A DNA stretch of 64,000 nucleotides, from positions 24,531,440 to 24,595,439 of the forward strand of contig NC_054756.1 in assembly GCF_018143015.1 (NCBI RefSeq), read 5' to 3'. This document shows, piece by piece, positions 23,873 through 36,300 of this stretch. The stretch comes from Lytechinus variegatus (taxonomy: Eukaryota > Echinodermata > Echinoidea > Temnopleuroida > Toxopneustidae). Positions within the stretch are counted from its first letter, which is position 1; the number at the start of each line of letters is the position of its first letter. Under the pieces are notes generated by a model. It was not told the origin of the DNA, ran no database searches, and saw only the letters and a list, made by a program, of their open reading frames with translations. A program made the position numbers and the translations under genes.

Positions 23873-24046
23873 CCTACCATTACAGACTAGAGAACTTGTT
23901 TGATAGTTGAGTGCTAGGTAAAAAGAAAGACTGTGGTCTGGTGCGTTGTATTTCAGCGCAGCTGGCTAGAGGACTTGTGGTGATTTTGAAGGATCAGAAT
24001 TTATGAGAAACCAAAGGAAACTGTCACCATTGCATACTGTGGAGAA

Positions 24047-24224
24047 CCAGTGGGTGTTTCATAAAGCTGTTCGTAAGTTAAGAGTGACTTTAAGAACGAC
24101 TGGTGATCCTTTCTTGTGGTAAAGGGTATATACATTGGCGATGGTTAAGCGCGTAAGAAAGGTTCACCAGTCGTTCTTAAAGTCGCTCTTATCTTACGAA
24201 CAGCTTTATGAAACGGCCCCCTGG
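24047..24224. mobile_element. MITE family C (GGGTGTTTCATAAAGCTGTTCG), copy
   Basis: CCAGTGGGTGTTTCATAAAG at the left is matched by CTTTATGAAACGGCCCCCTGG at the right. Inner arms TTAAGAACGACTGGTGATCC and GGTTCACCAGTCGTTCTTAA pair over most of the length. Confidence 0.8.
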
Positions 24225-24565
24225 TCTGATGCGTGTAGTTGGATGCAAGTTATAGAGAGCGTGGTTGAATGTGCCAAGTTTTGGAAATGCCTTTGGAATG
24301 CCTTTGGAAATGTCTTCAGGCCTCCCCGAGTCAAGCCTTTTCAGGCTTAATATTGTACAACATACATGTAGATGGGCTTGAACTTGTTCACGCTTCGTTT
24401 CAGGCCCAATGAGCGTAAGACGGACATGCCTCCCTGTCTATAGACTTGTGACAACCTTGCAGGATAATAATTGATAAATTAACATATTGGTCTGTATCGA
24501 TGCTACCTTCACCATCACTGTGATCACTATCATCAATAGCAAGTATATCTATTGAAAATGTCTGT

Positions 24566-24690
24566 CAAATCACAATAAACAGCTGAGAGGTCTTTGTCGA
24601 AGAACTGTGGCGAACCGGGACAGCCGATTGTCATAAAATTCTGAGCTGACGGAAAATTGCAAATATGTTGTTTGTCCATAGGCACGGACG
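24566..24690. repeat. Interspersed repeat shared with 47075-47190
   Basis: Both stretches carry CAGCTG(G/A)(A/G)AGGTCTTTG, a GAGCTGA(T/C)G(A/G)AAAATTGCA block and ATATGTTGTTTGTCC in the same order. Class unknown. Confidence 0.45.
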
Positions 24691-25147
24691 ACACAGCTGT
24701 TTTGATTCACCTATTTTCTACAAAGACTGCTTTGCCATGCAGGGCTTTTAACAATATATTGTCTATGTTCCAGAAAGTGTCTGCATTGTGTTGCAAAAAA
24801 CACCTTATCATCACTGATGCCAGTTCTCCAAGTCTTGTGCTTCTCCTCGAGCAAGAAGAGACACATTCTTTTCTTCTTTCAATGTGCCCTCTCAACTGGC
24901 AAGGTCAAGGGTCATTCAAATCAACAATTTACAAATGATATCAATCACAAGGCTAATTTCATTTTGTATCACTGATAAGTACATGCATTGTGAAACCAGC
25001 TGTTATTTCTGCAATTATATTGCAGTGTACATATTTATTGGATGATTAAATATCCACCTTTGTATAGGAAATATCTTTGGCAATTCTTCCTTCTTTATTA
25101 CTTATTATTGGTATTGTATTCGATATTGCAATTTATTCTGGTGAAGA

Positions 25148-25345
25148 AGATGGTGGTGGTGGTGATGATGATGAGGATAATGATGGTGATGATAATGATG
25201 ATGATGATGATGGTGATGATGGTGATGATGATGAAGGCGGTGGTGGTGGCGGTGGTGATGATGATAATGGTGGTGATGATGATGATGATGATGGCGATGA
25301 TGGCGATGATGGTGATGATGATGATGATGATAATGATGACTATGA
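25148..25345. repeat. GAT/GGT microsatellite
   Basis: About 200 bp of GATGATGGTGGTGAT-type repeats. Open frames through it encode poly-Asp, poly-Met or poly-His and are not genes. Confidence 0.95.
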
Positions 25346-26241
25346 CAAGAATAACGTAAAATTTGAAACTTGTCTCGCTCATTAATGCGTGAAGGTTTTA
25401 TCACATATTAGGTATCAAAATGTAGGGAAATTAATTAATTGTATGATGTAAATGAAATGTCATGAATTTGCCTTTGAAGAAAGATGTGGGAATCCTGGTT
25501 TCTTTTTTCTGGGACACACTATATCAGATTCTAGATATCGTATTTTATTTCCTATTGCATTTCAAAAGACTATGAAATCAAATTTTGAAAAGTGAATATT
25601 TCTATTTATCAACACTGAATACTAGGGACTGTGACTTTCCAATTTCGGTATTAAAATCAAAACAGATTGTCCGTTTTGGTTCTTTACTTTTCATGTGAAA
25701 ATTAAATACCTCTGCAGAAGAGAATTCATGTTTTTGATGTGAACAGCTGGAGTTCAATTTCGGAACAGAGTTAGAGGTTTCCAGAAACAAAAAAGACCAT
25801 GTTTAAAAAAAATCACATTCCTAGAATAAACATTCTGGTTGTTTTTTAATTCATGCATACTGTAGCTGCATTATGATACAAAGATTTCTTTTGAACAAAA
25901 AAATACATACAATACAGATTATATGAATTGTTTTCTTTCCTTTTTATTTTCGCATCAAAATGATGCCTCGCGAATATATACATCAATACCAAAATATCTT
26001 CTATTTTACGTAAAACAACAAACATACACCCAGCACTATACATACAACACTACAAAAAAACTTCTCCCCAAGTCTTTACAAAACATTAGCAATACAATCT
26101 CTAGTATTTCATCAACAAGAAAAACATTCTGCATTCTTGCACATATTTCTTTGGTCTCCTTTCAAAGACAAAGACATTATTTGCCTACAGACCGAATACA
26201 AATATAAAATGTACCGGTCATAATCTCTAAGAAGTTCTTCT

Positions 26242-26514
26242 GGGCCCGTCTTACAAAGAGTTACGATTGATCTGATCAATCACAACTATGGACGGCCAGC
26301 TATGTCAACATCTAAAATGCATGTTTGTTCAAAATGTTTTCTAGATATGATGTAAATGACATAAATTCATTGTTTCTTGACAAATCTGGTGTGTTCGCCT
26401 TTTGTTTGTAACGGACATTTTGAAAATTTTATGTGGAAAAAATTATGAGAATGATGGATTTCCGTACAATTACGATTGATTGGATCAATCGTAACTCTTT
26501 GTACGACGGGGCCC
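26242..26514. mobile_element. MITE family D, copy 3
   Basis: GGGCCCGTCTTACAAAGAGT at the left mirrors the end near 26490-26514 (ACTCTTTGTACGACGGGGCCC). Interior matches the copies at 5999 and 16916. Confidence 0.8.
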
Positions 26515-27061
26515 AGATGAATAAATAGTTACAAAAGAATATGATTTTGAATAGCTCCTGCAAATTAAAGAATGCAAATCCAATTCAATTTCAATGAACT
26601 GGCAATCATGGGGACAAATGACAATACACATTTCAGACAATTCCCAAAATATTATTAATCTACATCATGCACGTATGTGTAGAACAAAAAGATATTGGCC
26701 CATATTCTGAAGTCAGATTAACTTAGACCACAGTCTAACTCTGTGCTAAAATTATGGTGAGCAAAAAACTCAAAAAATCTGTTTTCTTTGTATACTTCAT
26801 ACATGTATGTTACTGTTTTGTTTCCATTTGCTTTCATAATGAAAAAAAATACTTTAGTTACATGTATCATTCCCAGCAGTAATTAAGTATTTGAGTGTCA
26901 TTTGAAGTAATACATCGAATGTGTACTAATAAAGATTTGCCCCCAATCGGCTATCCATAGTTAAACCACAACTTTAAACCATAGTTTAATTGAGAGTAGC
27001 AAAAGGAATACATTTTAGAATGATTTTTCATACAATTAATCCTGCCTACAAACAATCACAA

Positions 27062-27218
27062 ACCTGGGATCCATTTCATAATACTTTTCATATTTACTAA
27101 TTTGCAACAAGAGTTTAAAAGCTACTAAAATAATCCAATTTGATTGGCTGATAGACAACTTGGCATAGAAATTGGGCATTTGTTATGATAACAAGTTCTT
27201 ATGAAAAATGGCCCTGAT
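27062..27218. mobile_element. Small MITE-like inverted repeat
   Basis: CCTGGGATCCATTTCATAA at the left pairs imperfectly with TTCTTATGAAAAATGGCCCTG at the right. The interior contains ATTTGATTGGCTGATAG. Boundaries are approximate. Confidence 0.45.
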
Positions 27219-27536
27219 TTGAAAGCTATACTTTCTCAAGGTTTCCTCCACAAGACAGCAGTCAAGTTATCGTTATGTGATAATTTATAATCATAAAAAT
27301 CCAATTACTTTTGTGAATGTATTGTTACATTTCAAATAGTATTGTAATTTTCTTTATAATTACGAGATGTACAAACCGTACTCACTTTGCTGTTATTGTG
27401 GAAATAACTTTTGACATTGAATGAGTTGGAAGTACACAAACTTTGCCCCTGTTTGAAATCAATGAATAACAACCAGGTTATATAGTTTGAAAGGGACGGT
27501 CACTTGAGAACATTTGCCCTTGAGGTAAACTCTGAA

Positions 27537-27707
27537 CTGGTGGGTGTTTCATAAAGCTGTTCGTAAGAGCGACCTTAAGAACGACTTGTGATCCTTTGTT
27601 GTGGGAAATGCTATTCACCATTAATGTTCGTTGGTGATTATTTAGCACGTAAGAAAGGTTCACCAGTCGTTCTTAACTTACGAACAGCTTTATGAAACAC
27701 CAACCTG
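27537..27707. mobile_element. MITE family C copy
   Basis: CTGGTGGGTGTTTCATAAAG at the left and CTTTATGAAACACCAACCTGG at the right are inverted repeats. Inner arms carry TTAAGAACGACT and AGTCGTTCTTAA. Confidence 0.8.
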
Positions 27708-30700
27708 GTCTATCAAGATTGTTCAACAGTGTCATTCACATTCTGAGTAAACATAGAAACTGGTAGATTATCGTTAAGATAACAGGACAAATTAAAATTC
27801 GTAAAATCTTGAGTGTGAATGTCAGATCTAAACAGTTTCATGTGAAAGAGGAGTGACACTTCCAATACATGTATATCCCATTAGTTCCACTGGATGTACA
27901 TTCTAATAATTTCAATATATAACAGCAGTATTGCAAATAAGAACTAATTTCCAGACCAATTTTGTGACATTTAAAAGCCAGACCATCCCTGAGTTGCTTA
28001 TTTTTGAAGGATTTTTATTTAAGTAAAAACATGTCCACCAAATCAATAAATTCATGGGCAAGTCCACCCTCACAAAACGTGGAATTGAATGAAAAAATGT
28101 GCAGACATTCAAAAACTTATTTAATATATCTTCCCTTTTTGGTGGATATCACGTGTACATTGCAGCTCACATATTCCACTTAAGAGTTTAAACTTCAAAA
28201 TAACTTCATGAAATAGCCTATACACCTTATTACGATAGGAATCTAATACTCATTTGTTATTACAAGTTTGGAAGAACAGAATTCACTTCATATCACCTTC
28301 CAACTGGTTATCAAATATAATAATGAGCTGTTGGTTCTTTCAGAATTTTCATGACAAAACATCAAAATGACATCAAAAGTTTTGATCAAAGGAGAATGTT
28401 CAATACAGTTGCACATGTGCACTTTCAATATAACCCTTTGCTTTACATGCAGTTCTTACAAAGTTTGGAATGTGCTAAAATGAATTTTTTTAAATGACCA
28501 GAGAGAGATTGTCCAAGCAATTTTCATACAGAATATGCAGCTGTGCACTGTTATGTTGCTTCAACCATTAATGTTTGTGGTCAGTAAATAATGTCCAACT
28601 CAATTTACTCATTGATTATCTTATATTTAGACAACTTGATTTAGAAATGTTTTGACTTAGATAGGACTGGATTTAAGTCAGATTAGACTAAACCTCAGAT
28701 TGAAAGAATATTGTACATATCATCTAAAGACGTTCCAAAAGAAAATTTCATGTTAACAAGATAGTCATTAGGTACAATATATACAATGAATCAATCTACA
28801 AGTAGGTCCAGAAATCAATTGCAAGTCCAGTTTTGGCACTGATATCAATTATGAATCCTGCGAATCTCTTGCAAGGATTTTATTGATTGATGTTTTGTCT
28901 CTTGCAAAAGAAAGTATAAATTGATTATCTACGATAGTTAAAATTCATCCATCAATCGCAAACATGCAATGGAAATGTGCGATCAATGGCAAATTTGCGA
29001 AAGAACAGGAATTGATTACTGTCATTACAAAAATGCTTTGTAAACGGGCTACCGACAAACGAATTAATTTTCAATGTGTACACGTACTAAGAGTCTTTAC
29101 AAAATTTAACGTCTACAAAACAGGGTTTTTTCACAATTTACTGTCCAGAGGAAAATCAACTACACTTTCAGTTTAAGTAAGCTTTCTTTCAAAAGATTAG
29201 CAATATCTACCATTAAACAAGAATGTGTATCCATAGAATTACAGTTAAAATTGTTGATAGATATCCTAGTACAAATCTTAAATATTTCTACAAATTATTT
29301 AATATTGAAATTGAAATAAGAGTTGGTCCGTGTAATGTGAGGATTGTATAAAACATTGCAAGTTCAGTTCTATTTTTTTAAGGGGTTTTCTACATAAATC
29401 ATTTTTGCATAAGAACTATATCTACTTGCTTGTACTCAGTGCAAAATAGAAATACAATATCAAATATTGTGCAAAATACTGTGTAAATACAAATATCAAT
29501 TCATAATAGAAATTTGATAAAACTTGATTAGCTTTTTTTCACACTGTACCTTCTGAACAAATGATCAAAACAATCATTTTCTACTAAACCTCTTGAATAA
29601 GAAACAACATAAAACAATTAATAAAAATAATGATAAATCAAATCAAAATTGTGAAATACATGAATGAAAGCAATTATTTATGCAATTTAAGAAAACTTTT
29701 CTCATTAATACTTAGTGACAGGCGAATTCTCTTTTACCACATTTTGTCTGGCTGATTAATATATTTCATGTAAGTCACAAAATAGAAGTCAATATGAAAC
29801 ATATATGCCTGAAAGCTTGGCCCTTCTCTTCATTACTTTATAAAAGTAAAAATATTCAGTCACATGAGAATACTGGGAGGTCAATCAGGACTAGTGCCTC
29901 TGTATGTCATGGATATTACATGCCTGAATAAGATATGCATGTACAGTGTATATCAATTTGGCATGTTTGTTCCTATATTCGGACATGGCCATACACAGCG
30001 GGGGCAGGGTGGCAATTTCTCCTTCAGAAATTTTGAAAATGTAAATTTTTTTCCTGAAGATTTTCACAAAAATCACCAAAGTATGTGTCTAATCCTTCAA
30101 TTAAACTCAACAAAATGCAAAAACGTCCCATTAATAAGCTTGTTTGCTTTGTTCCCTCGCTTTCTAGGTTTTTTTCTAAAAAGTTTACGTGTGCTGCCCC
30201 CCCCCCCCACAAAAATTTCTACTTACAGCCATGTATTTGGGTATGTACGTCACTCAATGTTGGATGAACATTTGAAAATCAGAAAAAGTAATTTTCTTCA
30301 TTTTTTTTAAATGATGAGCATTTCAAAATATTCAAATAACATAACAGTATATTATTCTTAAGTATTCCCAGACCTTAAGTATTCAATGTACAGATATGAA
30401 TGATAAACACGCAGGGCTGTTATGGGTTACATTGTTCACAGAAGCAAAATAGAATTAAAAAGGTTTTCAAGGTGCTTTATATAAATATCACAGATGACTA
30501 ACTACAAAACAGACGGTTATCTACGTGCAATTTCTGGCTTCAAACTGAGTATTTACATGTAGGAGTTGAATTTAAATAGCTTCACAATTTGACATTCTTT
30601 GGTTCAATGAATACACATAAATACTTTCATTTCTTTCAAGTCCTAAAGTCAATTACATATATTTCAATGGTTCATTCTTATATTCACATCTAGCATAAAA

Positions 30701-33009
30701 TGAAAATATTAAAATAATTGTGAATGAATTAAAAAGAAAAATAATAAAATTTCAGACAGATAGATGGTAACTTAGACCAAAAAAAAACACTTTGAAATGT
30801 ACCTAAATTCCTTTGAAATAAAAAAAATAATTTAAAAAGTCAACCTTAGCGTGGATTGTCTTTTTAAAACAATATAATTGCACAAAAAATATTGTTTTTA
30901 AAAGTATCAAACAATCTTGTCAGGAAATTCAGGATGAAAAATTACCATTTCATATTTTTTCTAATCGACATGTAAGCCAGACGAATGGTTAAAATCATCG
31001 CCGCTACATAAGGCAACACGGCAAAAGCCTGTGCTACAGGCTACCTGTACTTCTTTTAGCAGACATCCCATTCAGTGTATTTCACAACAGCATTGGCTCA
31101 TTTCCCATTGTTTGTTTTATGGTGACATGGGAATATTAGTGATGAAGAGACGCTTGCTGGATTCCTGCAGAAAGTCTTGGCCCTGACTTCATTTAAGGTG
31201 CTCAAACCAAACTAAAATCTTGTAAAACAAAACCAGATGCTTGCTATGGAGCTTTTTTTACACCTGATTAGATTATTCATAATTTACCGGAGCACCAAAG
31301 CGCCCCCAGAAAAGCAACAGGCAAAAGAATGTTTATAGCTACATATATACGAACGAAACTACATTTAAAACAAAACAATGCGGACAACAGCCTTTTGGGT
31401 ACGATTCTCAGCAATTCAGCATTCTCAGTCTACATGTACATAGTGTCATACACAACCTCTTGGATATCAAATAAGAAATATCTAGCATTTTTAAATAATT
31501 TTTGGTGCCAGTTGAAAGCAATTTTTCCTAGCATAACTCTATCTACTTGCCGAGTACACTACTATGAGGCTCATACATAATGTATGAGTGTTGACAGCCT
31601 CAAAAAAAACTTATATTGGGAAATACGATTAGCTGCCATACATGTTCATACAACAGCCTAAATATTACAACATACATGTACGCTGTCATGGAAAATTCCA
31701 TTTGAGATATTCAGCACAAATTATTAGGTAAGCCTACTGTCTAAAGACAAGCCAATTTTCATCGTCCTTAGGGGGGTTAAAACCTTATATTTCAAAGAGA
31801 AAGAATTTCAATGCAGCTCAACAAAAGCTGAATTTCAAAAATATAACCATTGGTTGTATCCTCATATTATCTGAAAACAGTTTCCTAATCCCTGCAGAGG
31901 ACTAGACAAACGAAGGTATCTTCTTACACGCATGTCATTATATTCTAAAATAAATCTTTTTCTGAGCTTTCTTCAACGCTTTTACATTTTGAAATACGAC
32001 ATTAACGCACCAATGGCAATACATGTACGTGACGTTTTGAAGCCCGAATGTCCATTATTGGCTCATTTTAGAGAGCTTTGCCTGACATGGCAGCCTAAGG
32101 TGGGTTTTCAGCTAGGTGTTCAGATATAGAAGTGGTGGAGTAAGCATGATCAATAATTCATAAAACAAAGAAAACAGCGGATATTTGAAGTTCTCTATCA
32201 CCAAATTGACAAGTGAATGATGCATGAGAAATAAGACTATTTTTGGTTCCACTGCATGTATATCATTGAAGAAAAGGAAGATGTAGTAGGAATGTTGACT
32301 CCCTGGTATTGCTATTTCTCTGATAAAACTGCCTGTGATTGATTGAATCTTTATTTAGCATCTAGCACCCACAAATGTATTTCAAAGATATCCAATTGTT
32401 TCTATTGAATTAACATAAGTTATCTCTCGATATCTAATACTCTTTTTATCAAAAACTTTGTTAAGCTGCGCCAGTTTGCTGACAATCATTCTTTCAGGGA
32501 AACTGATTCAGTTGACGACCAAAATCTCCATAATTCAGAATGGGACATTTGATAATTATCATTAAAATGATGAATATATTTAACCCAATTAGTACTTAAC
32601 ACCAAGTCGGTAGGGCCCTTCATGGATATATGCCAGGCAAGGTAATACACTGAGGATATTAATCCAAAACAGCATATTAATTGGTTTTGGGTTTGATTGT
32701 CAAGAATAACCTTCTTATTTTACAAATAAATAGATTTTTTTTTAGTATGACCTCTTTATAGTCATACACAGATTATAGTAATAAATATTAAATTATTGTC
32801 ACTCACATACTTCAGCAATATCATTTGTTAAAAACTCTCTTACATAAGAATAGTAAGTGTTCAGGATTGATGAGTGTTGACAGTCCAAAAGGTGTTGTAA
32901 TCGTACAACCAGTGCTAGTGCGGTCAAGAATTATGCCAAAAGCAATGGTCATTACCGCTTGTGCCGACACTGCACGAAGATGGTGCAAGCACCTCAAAGG
33001 TTCATGTAA

Positions 33010-33230
33010 CATCAGAAGTAACACCAAAGACAACACAAAGGGTAAACACCAATATCTTCAATAAGTACACCAATTAAAGGTTACACTAATTGAAACACCA
33101 ATGGTAACACCAAAGGTAACATCAATTGCAGCACCAGAAGAATTATCAAAATAACACCAATGGTAATACTAATCGTAACACCAATGGTAACACCCACTCT
33201 GACACTGGGCTATGAAAGATGGTACTAACA
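33010..33230. repeat. Irregular AACACCAATGGT minisatellite
   Basis: The motif (G)TAACACCAATGGTAACACC recurs with variation (ACACCAAAGG, ACATCAATTG, ACACCAATTAAAGG). It lies about 100-330 bases past the HMBOX1 stop, so it would sit in that gene's 3' UTR. It could equally be read as the motif GGTGTTACC on the minus strand. Confidence 0.6.
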
Positions 33231-33336
33231 ACTCAACACCTAATCTGACACTGCACCAAGAAGGTGCCAACACATTAAACACTTGCTCCTTATTAAAATC
33301 ACATGCAGCAGCCTCAAATTTTTACTTCAAACACCA

Positions 33337-36300
33337 TCACGTATCGGCTTCAGTCTTGACCTGAGGGTCGTCCGTCCTCTCCTCCACGGCCTTCATGAGG
33401 GTCATGATGGAGTTGTTGACCTCGACCAGCTGGGTCGCGACCTCTGCGGGATCCTGGTGGGAGTCATCGCCCCCCATGTGATCCATCATACTGCCATTGT
33501 TGGGATCATCTTCAAGCTCACCTGTCAAAAATTACATACATGTAAGAAAATTTCATGTGGAATTTTTTCATCTTGCAATTTTTCATTCATCTTCTGTTTG
33601 CAATTCATTATGACTTTTGCTCAGGAGTCTACATACTGCTTATGATAGGTTTTTTTTCGCTTGGTATACATTAAGAAATAAAACAGCAATGGTGTTAATT
33701 CAAGCAGTGCACACTGTAAAAATTTCAGAGTTGTTTGTTCTTGCTTGCAAGATTTTAATGGTGGCCCAATACCCTTTTTTTGTGATGACATTTTCGGGGA
33801 GTGGCTTGTCAACATTTGAGAAAATAACCCCCCTTCCATAAAAATCCTGGATCCGCATCTATCATTATTATTTGTACTGCGCTTTTCCCATAAGGCACAA
33901 AGCGCTTTCAATGAATTAACTAAATGTAATATTTTTAAAACTACAAAGTACGAAAGAGATGAGTTTTTAATGATAAATGTATAAATTTCTAACCTGTCAT
34001 GTCACCATCATTTGTCAGATCAGCACTTGAGCCATCGATATAATCCACTTCAGGCATTGAGTCATCATCGTGAGAGACATTTCTTGTTATTATCGTTTCT
34101 CCAGCTGTAAATAGTAAGGAAATATAGCTTGAGAGACTAACTGTATCGAGTACCATACTGATGGCGTAAAAAAAAACTGTTTTTATCATATACATGGCTG
34201 GGGAAAGCTATGTACAAACTGACAATTTCACTAATTGGTAATTGATGACCTTCTTCTGCCATTACTGCAAGGATTTTATCTAGTTTTCACAACAGGACTT
34301 TATGTAGTTTTCACAACAGGATTTTTTCTAGTTTTCACATTAGGATTTAATCTGAGCTTTGATTATTACTAACATCGTTTAAAGGACAAGTCCACCCCAA
34401 CAAAAAGTTGATTTGAATAAAAAAGAGAAAATCCAACAAGCATAACACTAAAAATTTCATCAAAATCAAATTGTAAAATAAGACAGTTATGATATTTTTA
34501 AGTTTCGCTTAATTTCACTAAACAGTTATATGCATATCCCGGTCAATATGTGAATGAGGGAGACTGATGACATCACTCACTCACTATTTCTTTTGTATTT
34601 TATTATATGAAATATGAAACATTCTAATTTTCTCCTCAATGTCCTGTGAAACTAAGTTTTATTCCTCCCTGAACATGTGGCATTACCATTGTTATAACAT
34701 TTTATGGTTCAGTTAAGTTGGTCCTTGATGTCAATTGGGTAAAAAATGAAATATTGTATAATTCAAACAATAAAAAACAAAAGAAATAGTGTGTGATGGA
34801 CATCATCAACTCTCTCATTTGCATGTCACTGAGTTGTGCATACAACTGTTTTGTGAAAAATAAGCAAAAGTTTGAAATGTCATGGCTTTCTTGTTTTACA
34901 TCCGATTTTGATCAAATTTTCAGCATTATGCTCGTTAGATTTTTCTCTATTTATTTGAATCAACATTTTTCTGGGGTGGACTTGACCTTCAAACAGGGTC
35001 ATTTAATATGAAATTCCATTCTTGCTGTCCCTCATACTTGATCCAATGAGTGATTTCAAGTTCAGTGTTGACCTTTTGGTGTTGTTGTTTGGTCAATTTT
35101 TACACAATCAAACATAAAATGAAGATGGTCCCGAAAAGTCATTCACTAGTTGTTGAGATGCCAATAATGTATCCTGGATCAGTTTTGCAAACTCTGAATA
35201 AGTTTTGGAGCTATGGGAAGCAATCCAAATTTCAACACCAGACTTGAAATCACCCAATGTTTACACTGGCTTAAATCCAAGTGGTGAACCTGTTTTGCAG
35301 GGGGGAATGATCTATTGTGTCATCCCCCCCCCCCCCCCGTGAATAGTATGACATCACAGATTAACACCAATGAATGTATGATTTATTGTTGTTTTTGTGA
35401 CTTTAATTTTTTTGTATATATGTAGATTTATGGTATATGTTTGTAACTTATTCTATTTATTTTATTCATGAGTAACTAAATTGAAATTGACATATCAATA
35501 TCAATGACAATAGGCCTACCCACAAATATGAAAAGTACATTGTTTCCAAAAGTAGATGTAGGCCGTCCAATGGCATGAATTCAGGCAGCAAACCTATTGC
35601 TCAGGGGAGACAAACTTAGTCTACAAATGTTTAGTATGCTAATTCCAGTTTTATACATATACATATACATATACAGCGAGAAAATATTTAATCAATCATT
35701 AGATTTATGATATCTCTTATTTCCGTGTACATGGTGTAAGCCAAGTGAATACAAATACTACTTAACTCATTGACAAAAGTCCTTTAATCAGTTTTACCCA
35801 CCTCATCAACATTTTTTTCATTTTCCCCCTTATTCCGGCTCAGTTACATTTCATATTCAATTCTTTAAAGAAATATCATTTGTTTATAATTTGTTTCTTA
35901 TTTTATTCATGCAAGCTTATGAATGACTGACTTTATCCCCACAGAATCATATTGTGGTTACAACTATCCAATATTACTGTTATCCCATGTATAAAATTAT
36001 TCTAATCTTCTCCTTTCTTAATTTACAACATATAACATTTATTTATTTCATTACTTTTATATGTCATTTTGTTATAGCAATTGTTATTGTATATATTTTG
36101 TATTTTACCTTGTACAGAATTTCGCAATTCAGCCTTTGGCTGCGATGAAGATTTCTGAATAAACCATTTCAATTTCAATTTCAATTTCAAATGTAGACCC
36201 ACATCTGCAGTGTGTGTACCTCAGCTGATTCAACGAGTCTGCATAGCAGACTAGGTCTACTGAGGCAAGAATTCCAAAGAAGAAGCAGACTCTGAAATGG

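Larger units (their letters stand above)
23430..24300 (+). repeat. Decayed tandem copies of PPIE last-exon end and 3' UTR
   Basis: The true end reads ACCATTACAGACTGTGGAGA then ACTGGTATGATAGTTGGATA. Diverged versions follow near 23448, 23578-23640, 23700-23740 continuing at 23873-23905, and 24005-24046 continuing at 24225-24260. They keep GAGAACTGGTATGATAGTTG, CCAAGGAAA and CAGAATTCATCAG blocks. Two MITEs (23741-23872 and 24047-24224) interrupt them. The copies lie beyond the stop and so do not alter the protein. Confidence 0.75.
25346..33336. other. Gene-free convergent region between PPIE and HMBOX1
   Basis: AT-rich DNA with no supported exon on either strand. Part of it is probably the long 3' UTR of HMBOX1 (minus strand), but no transcript end can be fixed from sequence alone. 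It contains MITEs at 26242-26514, 27062-27218 and 27537-27707, a C-rich hairpin-like block near 29993-30210 and a minisatellite near 33010-33230. Confidence 0.6.

Noticed and set aside
25042-25404. Poly-Asp, poly-Met, poly-His and poly-Ile frames
   Set aside because: Translations of a GAT/GGT microsatellite.
33010-33230. A CRISPR-like array
   Set aside because: Repeat units are short, irregular and without spacers, and the setting is a eukaryotic genome.
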